Shown here: piece by piece, positions 52,991 to 59,837 of the stretch
Layout of the letters: the number at the start of each line of letters is the position of its first letter
Numbering within the stretch: the stretch's first letter is position 1
NCBI GenBank assembly: GCA_902492205.1
Contig: CABUKU010000001.1
Span: 186,001-250,000 of the forward strand
Origin: an uncultured Bacteroides sp.
Lineage (GTDB): Bacteria; Bacteroidota; Bacteroidia; Bacteroidales; Bacteroidaceae
DNA: 64,000 bases
Direction of reading: 5' to 3'
Made by a program: the position numbers and the translations under genes
The notes under the pieces: generated by a model
What the model was told of the DNA's origin: nothing
Databases searched by the model: none
What the model saw: the letters and a program-made list of their open reading frames with translations, nothing else

Positions 52991-53768
52991 TGATTTTAAT
53001 AGACCTGAATATTTGTTGCATTTGATTTTCTAATACATCATATTTATCTTCCAGTTCGCTTACTTTTTTGTAATAAGTATCATGTATGTTAGGCATTTTA
53101 GCACTGAAATACCATTCGGCATGCAATATAGTATTTATTTCATCTTGCTGAAGGTTAAAATTCGGATAGTTTGCTTTATCCGGGTTATCACTCATACAAG
53201 TGATAAATCCGTGTTCTCTGAGCCTATTTTTTAATCTTTTCAAATATGCCCGTCCTTCGCGATCGCTCACCACATATACATGTTGTTCTGAAAGGTCTGC
53301 CCAATCTTGACGCTCTATCAAACGTACTATTACATAAGAACTGTCTAAAATAGTGGGAGCCATGCTCTCACCTTTTACCCGAACACAGAAATATTGTGCG
53401 TTACGCTTTATCATTGAGGCAGGCATCGTGATGGAGTCTACAATTTCTATATAGTCGGGGTTATCATATCCGGTACAACCTGCGGCAACAGAAATATCCA
53501 CCATGGGGATAGAGGCAATTTCTTCATTGGAAGATGCTATCTCTAAAAAATGTTTGTTTTCTTCTTTTAGCATCGGACCTTCTCCTGTGAGAAGCCATCC
53601 GGGATTAAGAAATTCACATTTTGTGTAAAGTAATTCCGCATCAAATGTATTTCGGCTATACCAATTTGAAACAGCTTGTGATGAAATCCCTAAATAATTA
53701 GCTAATTCAGTGTTTTTCTTCATATTAAGATGCTCCTTAATAGCATCAAGCATTGTACTTTTATTCAT
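52983..53768 (-). CDS. CI/LexA-type phage repressor, SOS-cleavable
   Basis: The 261-aa protein has an N-terminal CI-type helix-turn-helix (residues 5-63, ELANYLGISSQAVSNWYSRN) and a C-terminal S24 peptidase domain. The autocleavage site is A96-G97 (ISVAAGCTG), the nucleophile Ser135 (KGESMAPTI) and the general base Lys177 (AYLKRL). The Ser-Lys spacing of 42 matches lambda CI. It should repress the adjacent operon and be inactivated by RecA during DNA damage. A coiled-coil tail (230-261) extends beyond the usual end. Confidence 0.88.
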   Translation of the reverse strand: MNKSTMLDAIKEHLNMKKNTELANYLGISSQAVSNWYSRNTFDAELLYTKCEFLNPGWLLTGEGPMLKEENKHFLEIASSNEEIASIPMVDISVAAGCTGYDNPDYIEIVDSITMPASMIKRNAQYFCVRVKGESMAPTILDSSYVIVRLIERQDWADLSEQHVYVVSDREGRAYLKRLKNRLREHGFITCMSDNPDKANYPNFNLQQDEINTILHAEWYFSAKMPNIHDTYYKKVSELEDKYDVLENQMQQIFRSIKIIK

Positions 53769-53773
53769 ATTGA

Positions 53774-53944
53774 AACATTATGTGTAAAATATATCTTAGT
53801 TTGCTTGTATATATGAAACGAATTGTTTTTATTTGCAAAGTCTTTTAATAGTAAAGACAATACAAATATATGAAATAAAGTCGGCAAATAGATATAAATG
53901 AAGCTGAAAGTATCGGGATATTAAAGTTTATTACACATGTTGTT
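53774..53944. promoter_or_regulatory. candidate repressor operators
   Basis: AACATTATGTGTAA (53774-53787) beside the repressor start and TTACACATGTTGTT (53931-53944) beside the divergent gene are reverse complements at 12 of 14 positions. They flank the whole divergent control region, as a repressor's operators would. Confidence 0.45.
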
Positions 53945-53975
53945 ACAAATTATACATAATAAAAAACAGATAGAT

Positions 53976-54218
53976 ATGAAAAATTTAACAAAAGAAAGCG
54001 TAGAGCAACGTCGTATTAACCGTATTAATGATTTACTTGATAGGTTAGATCGTATTCCTTTTGAATTGGATGTCATTAGTGAGCGTCTTTATACGGGCAA
54101 TATTACCCGTGAAGAATTTGCTTCATTGGTAGATCGCCGGAATGCACTCTACATTGAGTTAGAGAATAAGGAACATGAAATAAAAGAAGTTTATAGGATA
54201 AAGGATGATGCGGAGTAA
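53976..54218 (+). CDS. small helical protein of unknown function, 80 aa
   Basis: Not recognised. It starts MKNLTKESVEQRRINRINDL and is highly charged and almost wholly helical, likely coiled-coil, with no membrane segment. Divergent from the repressor, it has the position of an early or anti-repressor gene in a phage; that is only a suggestion. An earlier in-frame ATG at 53937 overlaps the putative operator. Confidence 0.55.
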   Translation: MKNLTKESVEQRRINRINDLLDRLDRIPFELDVISERLYTGNITREEFASLVDRRNALYIELENKEHEIKEVYRIKDDAE

Positions 54219-54269
54219 TTGTAATGTCATTACAGCTAAAATACCCAAATAAGCATATTGTTTATTATT

Positions 54270-54428
54270 ATGTTACTTATTTTATTTTTTAAAGATCAAT
54301 ATTTTATAACTTTCCTGTCTTTTGTTACTGGTCTTATTGGTGGAATGGGAATTAAGGGTTTGCTTAATAAATTTTCTCAAAAAGCTCCTGTTTCTAAAGA
54401 GGCGGATTTCGATGAAGATGATATTTAG
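54270..54428 (+). CDS. small membrane protein, 52 aa
   Basis: The ORF reads MLLILFFKDQYFITFLSFVT, then GLIGGMGIKGLLNKFSQ, then an acidic tail EADFDEDDI. One membrane helix spans about residues 10-32. It is co-directional with the 80-aa gene, 51 bases downstream, and followed by a strong terminator. The hydrophobic-acidic build suits a small phage membrane protein. No family is recognised. Confidence 0.55.
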   Translation: MLLILFFKDQYFITFLSFVTGLIGGMGIKGLLNKFSQKAPVSKEADFDEDDI

Positions 54429-54450
54429 TTGAGGAATTACAATAAAATAG

Positions 54451-54494
54451 AAAAGCCTTTCGATGAGATGAATGCTCATTCGAAAGGCTTTTTT
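54451..54494. terminator. bidirectional terminator
   Basis: AAAAGCCTTTCGA pairs with TCGAAAGGCTTTT, with TGAG/CTCA inside, followed by T6 to the right and A-rich sequence to the left. Lies between the convergent 52-aa and DUF4248 genes. Confidence 0.85.
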
Positions 54495-54519
54495 ATTTTA
54501 CTTTTCTCCCTCCAAAAAA

Positions 54520-54723
54520 TTATGGTTTCCCGAGAAACTCCACAATAGCTTCATGTTGCAAAGGCGTCAATATTCGTTGCCGGGAGTGGTAATGTAGCTC
54601 ATTGAGGCGGTTTATTAACTCTGAATTTAGGATTATCCAACGACGAAGCTGTGTAACTGCGCTCCGTGTGGCGATTTTTGGAAAATATTGTTGGGCAAGG
54701 TCACTCAAATAAATTGCTTTCAT
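54520..54723 (-). CDS. DUF4248 protein
   Basis: A 67-aa protein (MKAIYLSDLAQQYFPKIATR ... LTPLQHEAIVEFLGKP) of the DUF4248 family, small Bacteroidales proteins commonly encoded beside HU-like genes, as here. The N-terminal helices resemble a winged or HTH DNA-binding unit. Function not established. Confidence 0.78.
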   Translation of the reverse strand: MKAIYLSDLAQQYFPKIATRSAVTQLRRWIILNSELINRLNELHYHSRQRILTPLQHEAIVEFLGKP

Positions 54724-54767
54724 ACATTATTAATGTTTTAAATGTTCTGTATATTATGATAAAAATT

Positions 54768-54799
54768 ACCCCGTAGTATTCGGTCATCTACTACGGGGT
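54768..54799. terminator. hairpin after the HU-like gene
   Basis: ACCCCGTAGTA (54768-54778) pairs perfectly with TACTACGGGGT (54789-54799). On the minus strand it is followed by AATTTTTATC, fitting a terminator of the HU-like gene. Confidence 0.65.
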
Positions 54800-54810
54800 G
54801 ATGGATAAAT

Positions 54811-54844
54811 TACTACGTAGAAGTCTGATAATTATTACGTAGTA
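54811..54844. repeat. inverted repeat TACTACGTA/TACGTAGTA
   Basis: TACTACGTA (54811-54819) and TACGTAGTA (54836-54844) face each other and share the CTAC/GTAG core of the neighbouring hairpin. Possible protein-binding site or second hairpin. Confidence 0.5.
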
Positions 54845-54855
54845 GTTTGATTGGA

Positions 54856-55284
54856 TTATTTACTGCTTTCGGCTTTCTTTGCTGCTTGTTTAGCCTTTAC
54901 AGAGATAACTTTCTCGAAAGTTAAACCGTTTAAGCCTTTTCTTAGCAATTTGCCGCTGCGAAATTGAAGCCTCACTTTCCGGATGTTTGCGGGTACAAAT
55001 TCTTTCTCCGTTACGGCTCCCCAACTGCAAAGCTGGTATTGGAAAGTTCCGAACTCACCCAGACTGACGATGTCACCGTCGCTCAGATGTTCTTGTATCT
55101 TTTTAATAAGCCCGCGGAGCACGTTAAGCACGTCGCCATCGGTAAGCGATGTGGCATAGGCTATTTCATCGGCAATGCGGTTCAGATCCACTGTGTCGCG
55201 TACCTGTGCTTTAGCATAATACTTCTTGGGAGCTTCCGGATTTTGCGGATTTTTCATGGCAGCGATACTGTACTTTACACTCAT
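54856..55284 (-). CDS. HU/IHF-like DNA-binding protein
   Basis: The 142-aa protein belongs to the Bacteroidetes HU-like group. It has VDLNRIADEIAYATSLTDGD and IVSLGEFGTFQYQL (the HU signature before the beta-arms), with an N-terminal extension and a Lys/Ala-rich C-terminal tail (KAKQAAKKAESSK). It probably bends DNA at the locus. Transcribed opposite to the tail genes. A near-palindrome (55326-55344) lies just upstream. Confidence 0.87.
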   Translation of the reverse strand: MSVKYSIAAMKNPQNPEAPKKYYAKAQVRDTVDLNRIADEIAYATSLTDGDVLNVLRGLIKKIQEHLSDGDIVSLGEFGTFQYQLCSWGAVTEKEFVPANIRKVRLQFRSGKLLRKGLNGLTFEKVISVKAKQAAKKAESSK

Positions 55285-55565
55285 AATTTAATGTTTTAAT
55301 AAGTTATACACTTTGTTTAGATAATCGTCATTCGCGAATTGACGTTGCAAAGATCTGCGAATGCAGCGAACCTGAATGTGCAACTGTCTTTAAAGTGGTT
55401 TTAATGTGTGCAAAAGTGCATATATAATCTTTCCTGATTTTATGGGTGGGTAACTACTTGCACACATGCACATAAGAGTTACATAGATGTGTGTAACTTA
55501 TACAACTTCCGGGGAAGAAGTCCCGGAAAGACCGTACGTTTGCAACAGAAAAAAACAAAACGACT
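55285..55565. promoter_or_regulatory. divergent control region of HU-like and late operons
   Basis: CGTCATTCGCGAATTGACG (55326-55344) is a near-perfect palindrome. ATGTGTGCAA (55404-55413) and TTGCACACAT (55458-55467) are exact inverted copies. GTTACA/TGTAAC (55478-55497) contains TGTGTAA, also seen at the repressor. A -7 element TACGTTTG lies at 55535-55542. Several regulators probably act here. Confidence 0.5.
55535..55542 (+). promoter_or_regulatory. -7 promoter element of the lysis/tail operon
   Basis: TACGTTTG fits TAnnTTTG, 23 bases before the ATG at 55566. Confidence 0.6.
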
Positions 55566-55976
55566 ATGAGTAGAGGACTTAAAAACAATAATCCGGGAAA
55601 CATTCGCAACTCCGTTACGGCACATTGGCAGGGAGAAGTGAAAACCGAATGTAAAGGAGATGCCTCCTTTGAGGAATTTGAGAGTATCGATTACGGATAC
55701 AGGGCATTGATAAAACTGTTGCAGAATTATATCCGCTTACACAATTGCCGCACGTTAAAGGAGATAATTTGCCGTTATGCACCTCCTTCGGAGAACAATA
55801 CTGCGGGATATGTACAAAGGGTGTGCCGCGAAATGCATGTGGCGGATAATTTTATGCCTGATCCTTCAGACAAGTATGTTATGTGTGCACTTGCAGCGGC
55901 TATCAGCTTGGTAGAAAACGGTGTGCCGGCAGTGAAGGAAGATGTGGAAGCGGGATGGAACTTGCTTAAAGAATGA
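55566..55976 (+). CDS. structural protein P5-type protein (probable peptidoglycan-degrading)
   Basis: The 136-aa protein starts MSRGLKNNNPGNIRNSVTAH and carries YGYRALIKLLQNYI, YAPPSENNTAGYV and VENGVPAVKEDVEAGW, the conserved pattern of phage proteins named structural protein P5. These are lysozyme-like in fold and often encoded in Bacteroides prophages. A catalytic Glu is not certain. First gene of the late operon, so a lysis or cell-wall penetration role fits. Confidence 0.75.
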   Translation: MSRGLKNNNPGNIRNSVTAHWQGEVKTECKGDASFEEFESIDYGYRALIKLLQNYIRLHNCRTLKEIICRYAPPSENNTAGYVQRVCREMHVADNFMPDPSDKYVMCALAAAISLVENGVPAVKEDVEAGWNLLKE

Positions 55977-55983
55977 GAAAAAC

Positions 55984-56394
55984 ATGAACATGCTGATGGA
56001 GCTCCTCACATGGGCAGTGCCTTCGGGTTGCCTTGCCTCACTTGCCACTTGGTTGGTAAACCGGGGATTGTATAATGTGCGTTCGCTCCGCGAGAAAGAA
56101 GAAATTTATAAAGAACTATATGAAGACGTGGGTGCGTCTTTGCTGACACTTCAAAATGATTATGGAAAATTGTTTAAAGAATTCTCGGCGGTTAAACGCG
56201 CGGTTATGCGCTCGGCAAGTTGCCGTTATTACGATACTTGCCCTGTGCGCCGCGAGTTGCAAGACAAGCCGGACAAGCAGTTCGCAGTTCGACAGAAGGG
56301 ACAGCATGGCAATCAGGGAAGTGCGAACCGTCACAACTGTTCCCGTCCCCGTGAGCCGGACGGTACTGAAACTGACGGAGGAAAGCCTCCGTAA
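55984..56394 (+). CDS. membrane-anchored coiled-coil protein (inner spanin-like candidate)
   Basis: The 136-aa protein has an N-terminal membrane segment (MELLTWAVPSGCLASLATWL), a helical coiled-coil region (REKEEIYKELYEDVGASLLT onward), a paired Cys motif SCRYYDTCP and a disordered tail. Its 3' 239 bases overlap the following gene in another frame, as in Rz/Rz1 pairs. The role is inferred from architecture and position only. Confidence 0.55.
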   Translation: MNMLMELLTWAVPSGCLASLATWLVNRGLYNVRSLREKEEIYKELYEDVGASLLTLQNDYGKLFKEFSAVKRAVMRSASCRYYDTCPVRRELQDKPDKQFAVRQKGQHGNQGSANRHNCSRPREPDGTETDGGKPP

Positions 56395-56689
56395 TCTTCC
56401 TTCGGGAGCAGGTTACCGTAGTCATAGCGGACAGGCAACAGCCGAAGCAAGGCGGATAAATGACACTATTTATATTTATGCCACTTGCGACAGCCTCAGT
56501 TTGCAATGCGAAAAGTATGAAAAAGAACTGGTGAGCCTGCGGACTGCTCTCGGCAGTGAAGAGAAAGAAGAAAAGAAAAAGGTTGTAACAGCCTTCCCGG
56601 GGAGTTTCCCGGCAGGTGTTGCAATCGGAATAATAATCACAATAATAATTATTAATTATGGAAAACGATGGTTTCATTTATGGACTTGA
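56156..56689 (+). CDS. lipoprotein with C-terminal membrane helix (spanin-like candidate)
   Basis: The 177-aa protein has a basic N-terminus and lipobox ILALCAASC, a central region rich in VPVPVS-type sequence and coiled coil (SLQCEKYEKELVSLRTALGS), and a C-terminal membrane helix GVAIGIIITIIIINYG. Lipid anchor at one end and membrane helix at the other is the unimolecular spanin plan, which links the two membranes for lysis. It starts inside the preceding gene and ends 32 bases into the tail tube gene. Confidence 0.55.
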   Translation: MIMENCLKNSRRLNARLCARQVAVITILALCAASCKTSRTSSSQFDRRDSMAIREVRTVTTVPVPVSRTVLKLTEESLRNLPSGAGYRSHSGQATAEARRINDTIYIYATCDSLSLQCEKYEKELVSLRTALGSEEKEEKKKVVTAFPGSFPAGVAIGIIITIIIINYGKRWFHLWT

Positions 56690-57161
56690 CTTGTTCAAGT
56701 TCGGTGGTAAAGAGTTAGGTTACATTAGTGAAGACGGATTAGAATGGGGCGGCGACAAACCCGAAAAGGTAAAAATCAATGCCGCACAGGTGAAAGGTGG
56801 TCCTGTTAAAGTTATCACCAAGGGTAACGGAACAAATGTCATCACCTTTAAACTCATCCAGTTGCTCGGTCAGAACTGTGAGGATGTAATGGGTGGCGAG
56901 GTTGACGATAAAGGCACTTACACTCCTCCGTTGAGGGTGGAAAACCTTGAAGGAGCAGCCGATATTAAATGTGACAGCGGACATACGATCCGTATTTTCC
57001 GAGGAAATTTATCTACTAAGATTTCGGGTAAAATCAGTGGTGGGGAAGTATTGGGCATCGATTGCGAGCTCGAAGTACTTCAACCTGCCGACGGCAGTGC
57101 CGCTTACAAGATTTTCTCACCGGGTGTAGACCCAGACGCAGTAGAAACTCCTGAAAACTAA
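56658..57161 (+). CDS. phage tail tube-like protein
   Basis: The 167-aa protein is beta-rich with no signal peptide (IYGLDLFKFGGKELGYISED, GNGTNVITFKLIQLLG, LSTKISGKISGGEVLGIDCE). Its size, position just upstream of tail chaperone and tape measure genes, and strand pattern fit a siphovirus-type tail tube protein. No sheath gene accompanies it. Called by context more than by motif. Confidence 0.6.
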   Translation: MENDGFIYGLDLFKFGGKELGYISEDGLEWGGDKPEKVKINAAQVKGGPVKVITKGNGTNVITFKLIQLLGQNCEDVMGGEVDDKGTYTPPLRVENLEGAADIKCDSGHTIRIFRGNLSTKISGKISGGEVLGIDCELEVLQPADGSAAYKIFSPGVDPDAVETPEN

Positions 57162-57172
57162 TCACAACAAGT

Positions 57173-57649
57173 ATGGGAACTACGGAGCTTAAGGCTGCCG
57201 GGTTACTGCTCGACCTGGGCGTGTCGGTACCAATCCGTCCGCTCAGGTTTTTGCATAAACGAGGCAAGCCGTTCCGCATTGTGATGCGTACACCCACCAC
57301 AGGTAATCTGTTACGTATTTGCAGGCTTTATCTGCAAACGGGTGCAAACATGGAACAATTGCGGAACTATACTTATGAAGAGAACATGAAATTTCTGTCA
57401 GATCATGCAGTGGCGGTGAGCCGCATGGTAGCATTTACCCTTTTGCGCGGGCGTTTGTCGGGGTGGTTGTTGAACCGTTTTGTGGCATGGTGGCTTCGCT
57501 GGCATGTGCATCCCCTGTTTTTACAGGAGGCATGGTTTAGGATGATGAACATGCTTGATATCAGCCCTTTCAAGAATATTATCAGCTCGGCGCAGCAGAT
57601 GAATCTGATGAAGCCGAAGTTGAGCCGTGGAAACGAAAAGAGGAGTTAA
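57173..57649 (+). CDS. tail assembly chaperone-like protein (G-type)
   Basis: The 158-aa protein (MGTTELKAAGLLLDLGVSVP, ... TYEENMKFLSDHAVAVSRMV ... NMLDISPFKNIISSAQQMNL) is helical. It sits exactly where gpG-type chaperones sit, between tail tube and tape measure. The -1 frame is open across its last 90 bases into the next ORF, so a frameshifted longer product is possible, as with gpG/gpGT. Confidence 0.55.
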   Translation: MGTTELKAAGLLLDLGVSVPIRPLRFLHKRGKPFRIVMRTPTTGNLLRICRLYLQTGANMEQLRNYTYEENMKFLSDHAVAVSRMVAFTLLRGRLSGWLLNRFVAWWLRWHVHPLFLQEAWFRMMNMLDISPFKNIISSAQQMNLMKPKLSRGNEKRS

Positions 57650-57657
57650 AGAACCAC

Positions 57658-57885
57658 ATGGAAGGTTCCCATAGCCTCTTTGGGTTGATTTGGCAGGTAG
57701 CTACTGCTACGGGATGGACTGTGCATCATATTCTTTGGGAAATAGCTTATCCCACATTGATACTGATGGCAGCAGATGCGCCGCATTTTGTTACCGGGAA
57801 AACCCGCATACGAAAGTCGCGTAACAGGAAAAGCCCTGCACTCAACTTGTTTCAGACGAAGTTGGAAGAAGAGCGGGAGGAGTGA
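57658..57885 (+). CDS. tail assembly chaperone second ORF (GT-type extension candidate)
   Basis: The ORF (MEGSHSLFGLIWQVATATGW, then TVHHILWEIAYPTLILMAAD) gives 75 aa from its own ATG, with AGGAG 12 bases upstream. The frame is open from 57559, adding an acidic linker (DESDEAEVEPWKRKEELKNH). It may be translated alone or by a -1 shift near CGAAAAG (57634-57640) from the preceding gene, yielding a product of about 237 aa. Confidence 0.55.
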   Translation: MEGSHSLFGLIWQVATATGWTVHHILWEIAYPTLILMAADAPHFVTGKTRIRKSRNRKSPALNLFQTKLEEEREE

Positions 57886-57920
57886 TGAAAACGGAATTTT
57901 CATATTCAAAACCAAATACT

Positions 57921-57928
57921 TATTTTTG
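57921..57928 (+). promoter_or_regulatory. -7 promoter element of the 71-aa gene
   Basis: TATTTTTG fits TAnnTTTG, 29 bases before the ATG at 57958. Confidence 0.45.
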
Positions 57929-57957
57929 TAGTGAGATAATTTTAAAACCACAAAGTT

Positions 57958-58173
57958 ATGACGTACAAAGGATGCAGCTATGCAAAAAGAGTAAAAGAGG
58001 TAAATGAAATTTATGACAGTCACGTGCGATCGGGACTGAGTAACCGTGCCATCTGGCGTAAATTTATCTGGCCTGTTTACGGGATTTCCGAAAAGACGTT
58101 CTATAACTACATCAATGCCACTACCGAGGAAAGAATAGAACAGCGTATACGGCAGCTTCATCTATCCGTATAG
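57958..58173 (+). CDS. small HTH-like protein, 71 aa, in tail operon
   Basis: Not recognised by name. The sequence MTYKGCSYAKRVKEVNEIYD, VRSGLSNRAIWRKFIWPVYG and ISEKTFYNYINA resembles a helix-turn-helix unit of the resolvase or phage terminase-small type. It has its own promoter and a terminator behind it, so it may be a local regulator rather than a tail part. Confidence 0.5.
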   Translation: MTYKGCSYAKRVKEVNEIYDSHVRSGLSNRAIWRKFIWPVYGISEKTFYNYINATTEERIEQRIRQLHLSV

Positions 58174-58209
58174 GTAGCGCGGGTAATGGCATAAGTAGGA
58201 TAAAATAAG

Positions 58210-58255
58210 AACAGGGTTAAGGCAGAATGATATGATTCTCTTTAACCCTGTTTTT
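58210..58255. terminator. bidirectional terminator
   Basis: AACAGGGTTAA pairs with TTAACCCTGTT, with AGAAT/ATTCT inside the same hairpin and TTTT following to the right. It separates the convergent 71-aa and DUF4468 genes. Confidence 0.85.
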
Positions 58256-58272
58256 CATAATATATTTATTAT

Positions 58273-58944
58273 TTAAAGCTCATCTTGTTTATTCATCGCC
58301 TTTTTCAGCGATCTGATTAATGAGACTATGGCATTGTATTCTTCATCATGAAAGGTACTTACACGTTTCAGTGTTAATCCTATTGATCTAATTTCAAATT
58401 GGCAATATTTTATATGTTTTTCGGTGTTCTTTCTTTCTTTTTTGCTGAGTTTGGTATCTAATAATGCTTTTGCCGAATCTAATTGATGAATATATAAATT
58501 ATACTCTTTTGTATATTTTTCCAGCACTTCCACATGTGCCAATGGTGAGTTTCTTTCCGGTTTGCCAAAGTTTACAATTTCTTGAAATTCTATATTGGAT
58601 ACCGTATATCTGTATTTATTGTCTTTACACTCAATAGTAAAAGTATAATCTACATCTTCTTTTATAATTAATATGTCATCCATATAGATATAAGGTAGCC
58701 TTGTTGTTCCTGTTACAATGAGTTTCCCATTCTCCTTGTCTTCTACCTGCACTGCTGCTCTATAGTCTTTGAATGTGGTTACTATCCACTGCTGTGCATT
58801 GGCAAATAGCTTTTCTTTTGATATGGGTACTTCTAAGGTTTGTGTAAATTCTATTTTCCCTGCTTTGTTCACCGGGAAATTGTATTTCTGTGCTACACAT
58901 GGGATGCTTATTGCAATTAGGAGGGATAGTATTAGTTTTTTCAT
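58273..58944 (-). CDS. DUF4468 secreted protein, copy 1
   Basis: The 223-aa protein has a signal peptide (KKLILSLLIAISIPCVAQ) and a DUF4468 (TBP-like fold) domain, about 25-135 (PISKEKLFANAQQWIVTTFK, YTFTIECKDNKYRYTVSNIE). A helical C-terminal part with many Lys/Glu follows. It is closely similar to the next gene over its entire length; a tandem duplication made them. Function of the family is unknown. Confidence 0.83.
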   Translation of the reverse strand: MKKLILSLLIAISIPCVAQKYNFPVNKAGKIEFTQTLEVPISKEKLFANAQQWIVTTFKDYRAAVQVEDKENGKLIVTGTTRLPYIYMDDILIIKEDVDYTFTIECKDNKYRYTVSNIEFQEIVNFGKPERNSPLAHVEVLEKYTKEYNLYIHQLDSAKALLDTKLSKKERKNTEKHIKYCQFEIRSIGLTLKRVSTFHDEEYNAIVSLIRSLKKAMNKQDEL

Positions 58945-58958
58945 AATGTATTTATTAT

Positions 58959-59630
58959 TTAAAACTCATCTCGCTTATTCATTGCTGCTTTTAGTGAGTT
59001 TATTAATGAATAGATAGTTGAATATTCTGATTCAAAGAAATTGATTCTACGTTCTAATGTTAAATCTATCGATTTTAGTTCCGATTCGCAATATTGAATA
59101 TATTTTTCAGTGGTCTTCCTTTCTTTCTTTTTTATATTAGTATTTAATAAAGCTTTTGCTGAATCCAACTGATGAATATAGATGTTATATTTTTCGTTAT
59201 ATTTTTTTATAGATTCCAAATGCCGCAAAGGCGAGTTCCTTTCCGGTTTCCCAAAATTTATAGTTTCTTGAAATTCTATATTCGATACGATATATCTGTA
59301 TTTATTGTCTTTACACTCAATAATAAAAGTATAATCTAAATCTTCTTTTATAATAAATAATGCATCTCTATAAATATATGGTAGTCTTGTTGTTCCTCCA
59401 ATGATTAGTTTCTCATTCTCTTTGTCTTCTATCTGCACTGCTGCTCTATAGTCTTTGAATGTATCTACAATCCACTGCTGTGCATTGGCAAATAACTTGG
59501 TTTGTGATAAAGGTACGTCTATAACTTCCGTGAATTCAATTACTCCTGCTTTGTTCACCGGGAATTGAAACTTTTGTGCTGTACATGGGATGCTTATTGC
59601 AATCAGGAGGGATAGTATTAGTTTTTTCAT
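58959..59630 (-). CDS. DUF4468 secreted protein, copy 2
   Basis: The 223-aa protein is the same length as copy 1, with signal peptide KKLILSLLIAISIPCTAQ and matching blocks (PLSQTKLFANAQQWIVDTFK, SNIEFQETINFGKPERNSPL). It is first in the pair; a promoter lies 25 bases upstream. An in-frame ATG at 59657 precedes the conserved MKKLIL start. Base composition is more AT-rich than the tail genes around it, suggesting separate entry. Confidence 0.83.
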   Translation of the reverse strand: MKKLILSLLIAISIPCTAQKFQFPVNKAGVIEFTEVIDVPLSQTKLFANAQQWIVDTFKDYRAAVQIEDKENEKLIIGGTTRLPYIYRDALFIIKEDLDYTFIIECKDNKYRYIVSNIEFQETINFGKPERNSPLRHLESIKKYNEKYNIYIHQLDSAKALLNTNIKKKERKTTEKYIQYCESELKSIDLTLERRINFFESEYSTIYSLINSLKAAMNKRDEF

Positions 59631-59654
59631 GGTTGAAAATTTAAACATATGCTG

Positions 59655-59662
59655 CAAAGATA
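59655..59662 (-). promoter_or_regulatory. -7 promoter element of the DUF4468 pair
   Basis: Minus strand TATCTTTG, 25 bases before the ATG at 59630: the pair is expressed independently of the tail operon. Confidence 0.65.
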
Positions 59663-59837
59663 AGCATTATTCCATAATTCAACCATAATGCTACGGTGAA
59701 AAACAAGCGGTCTGCTTATAGAAGTTTTACAGACTAAAAAGGAGTGATTACACAGTTTTGAGTAAGAGTTACAAATTATACCACAAAAAGAGTCAGGAAA
59801 AACTATGTTTGTGCACATAAATAAAGGATGTAGAATT

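Noticed and set aside
52902..53000. Attachment site or tRNA at the left edge of the phage-derived locus
   Set aside because: Only a terminator hairpin is visible; no tRNA, integrase or direct repeat was found.
57888..58007. 39-codon ORF starting MKTEFSYSKPNTYF
   Set aside because: It overlaps the promoter and first codons of the 71-aa gene and has no coding character.
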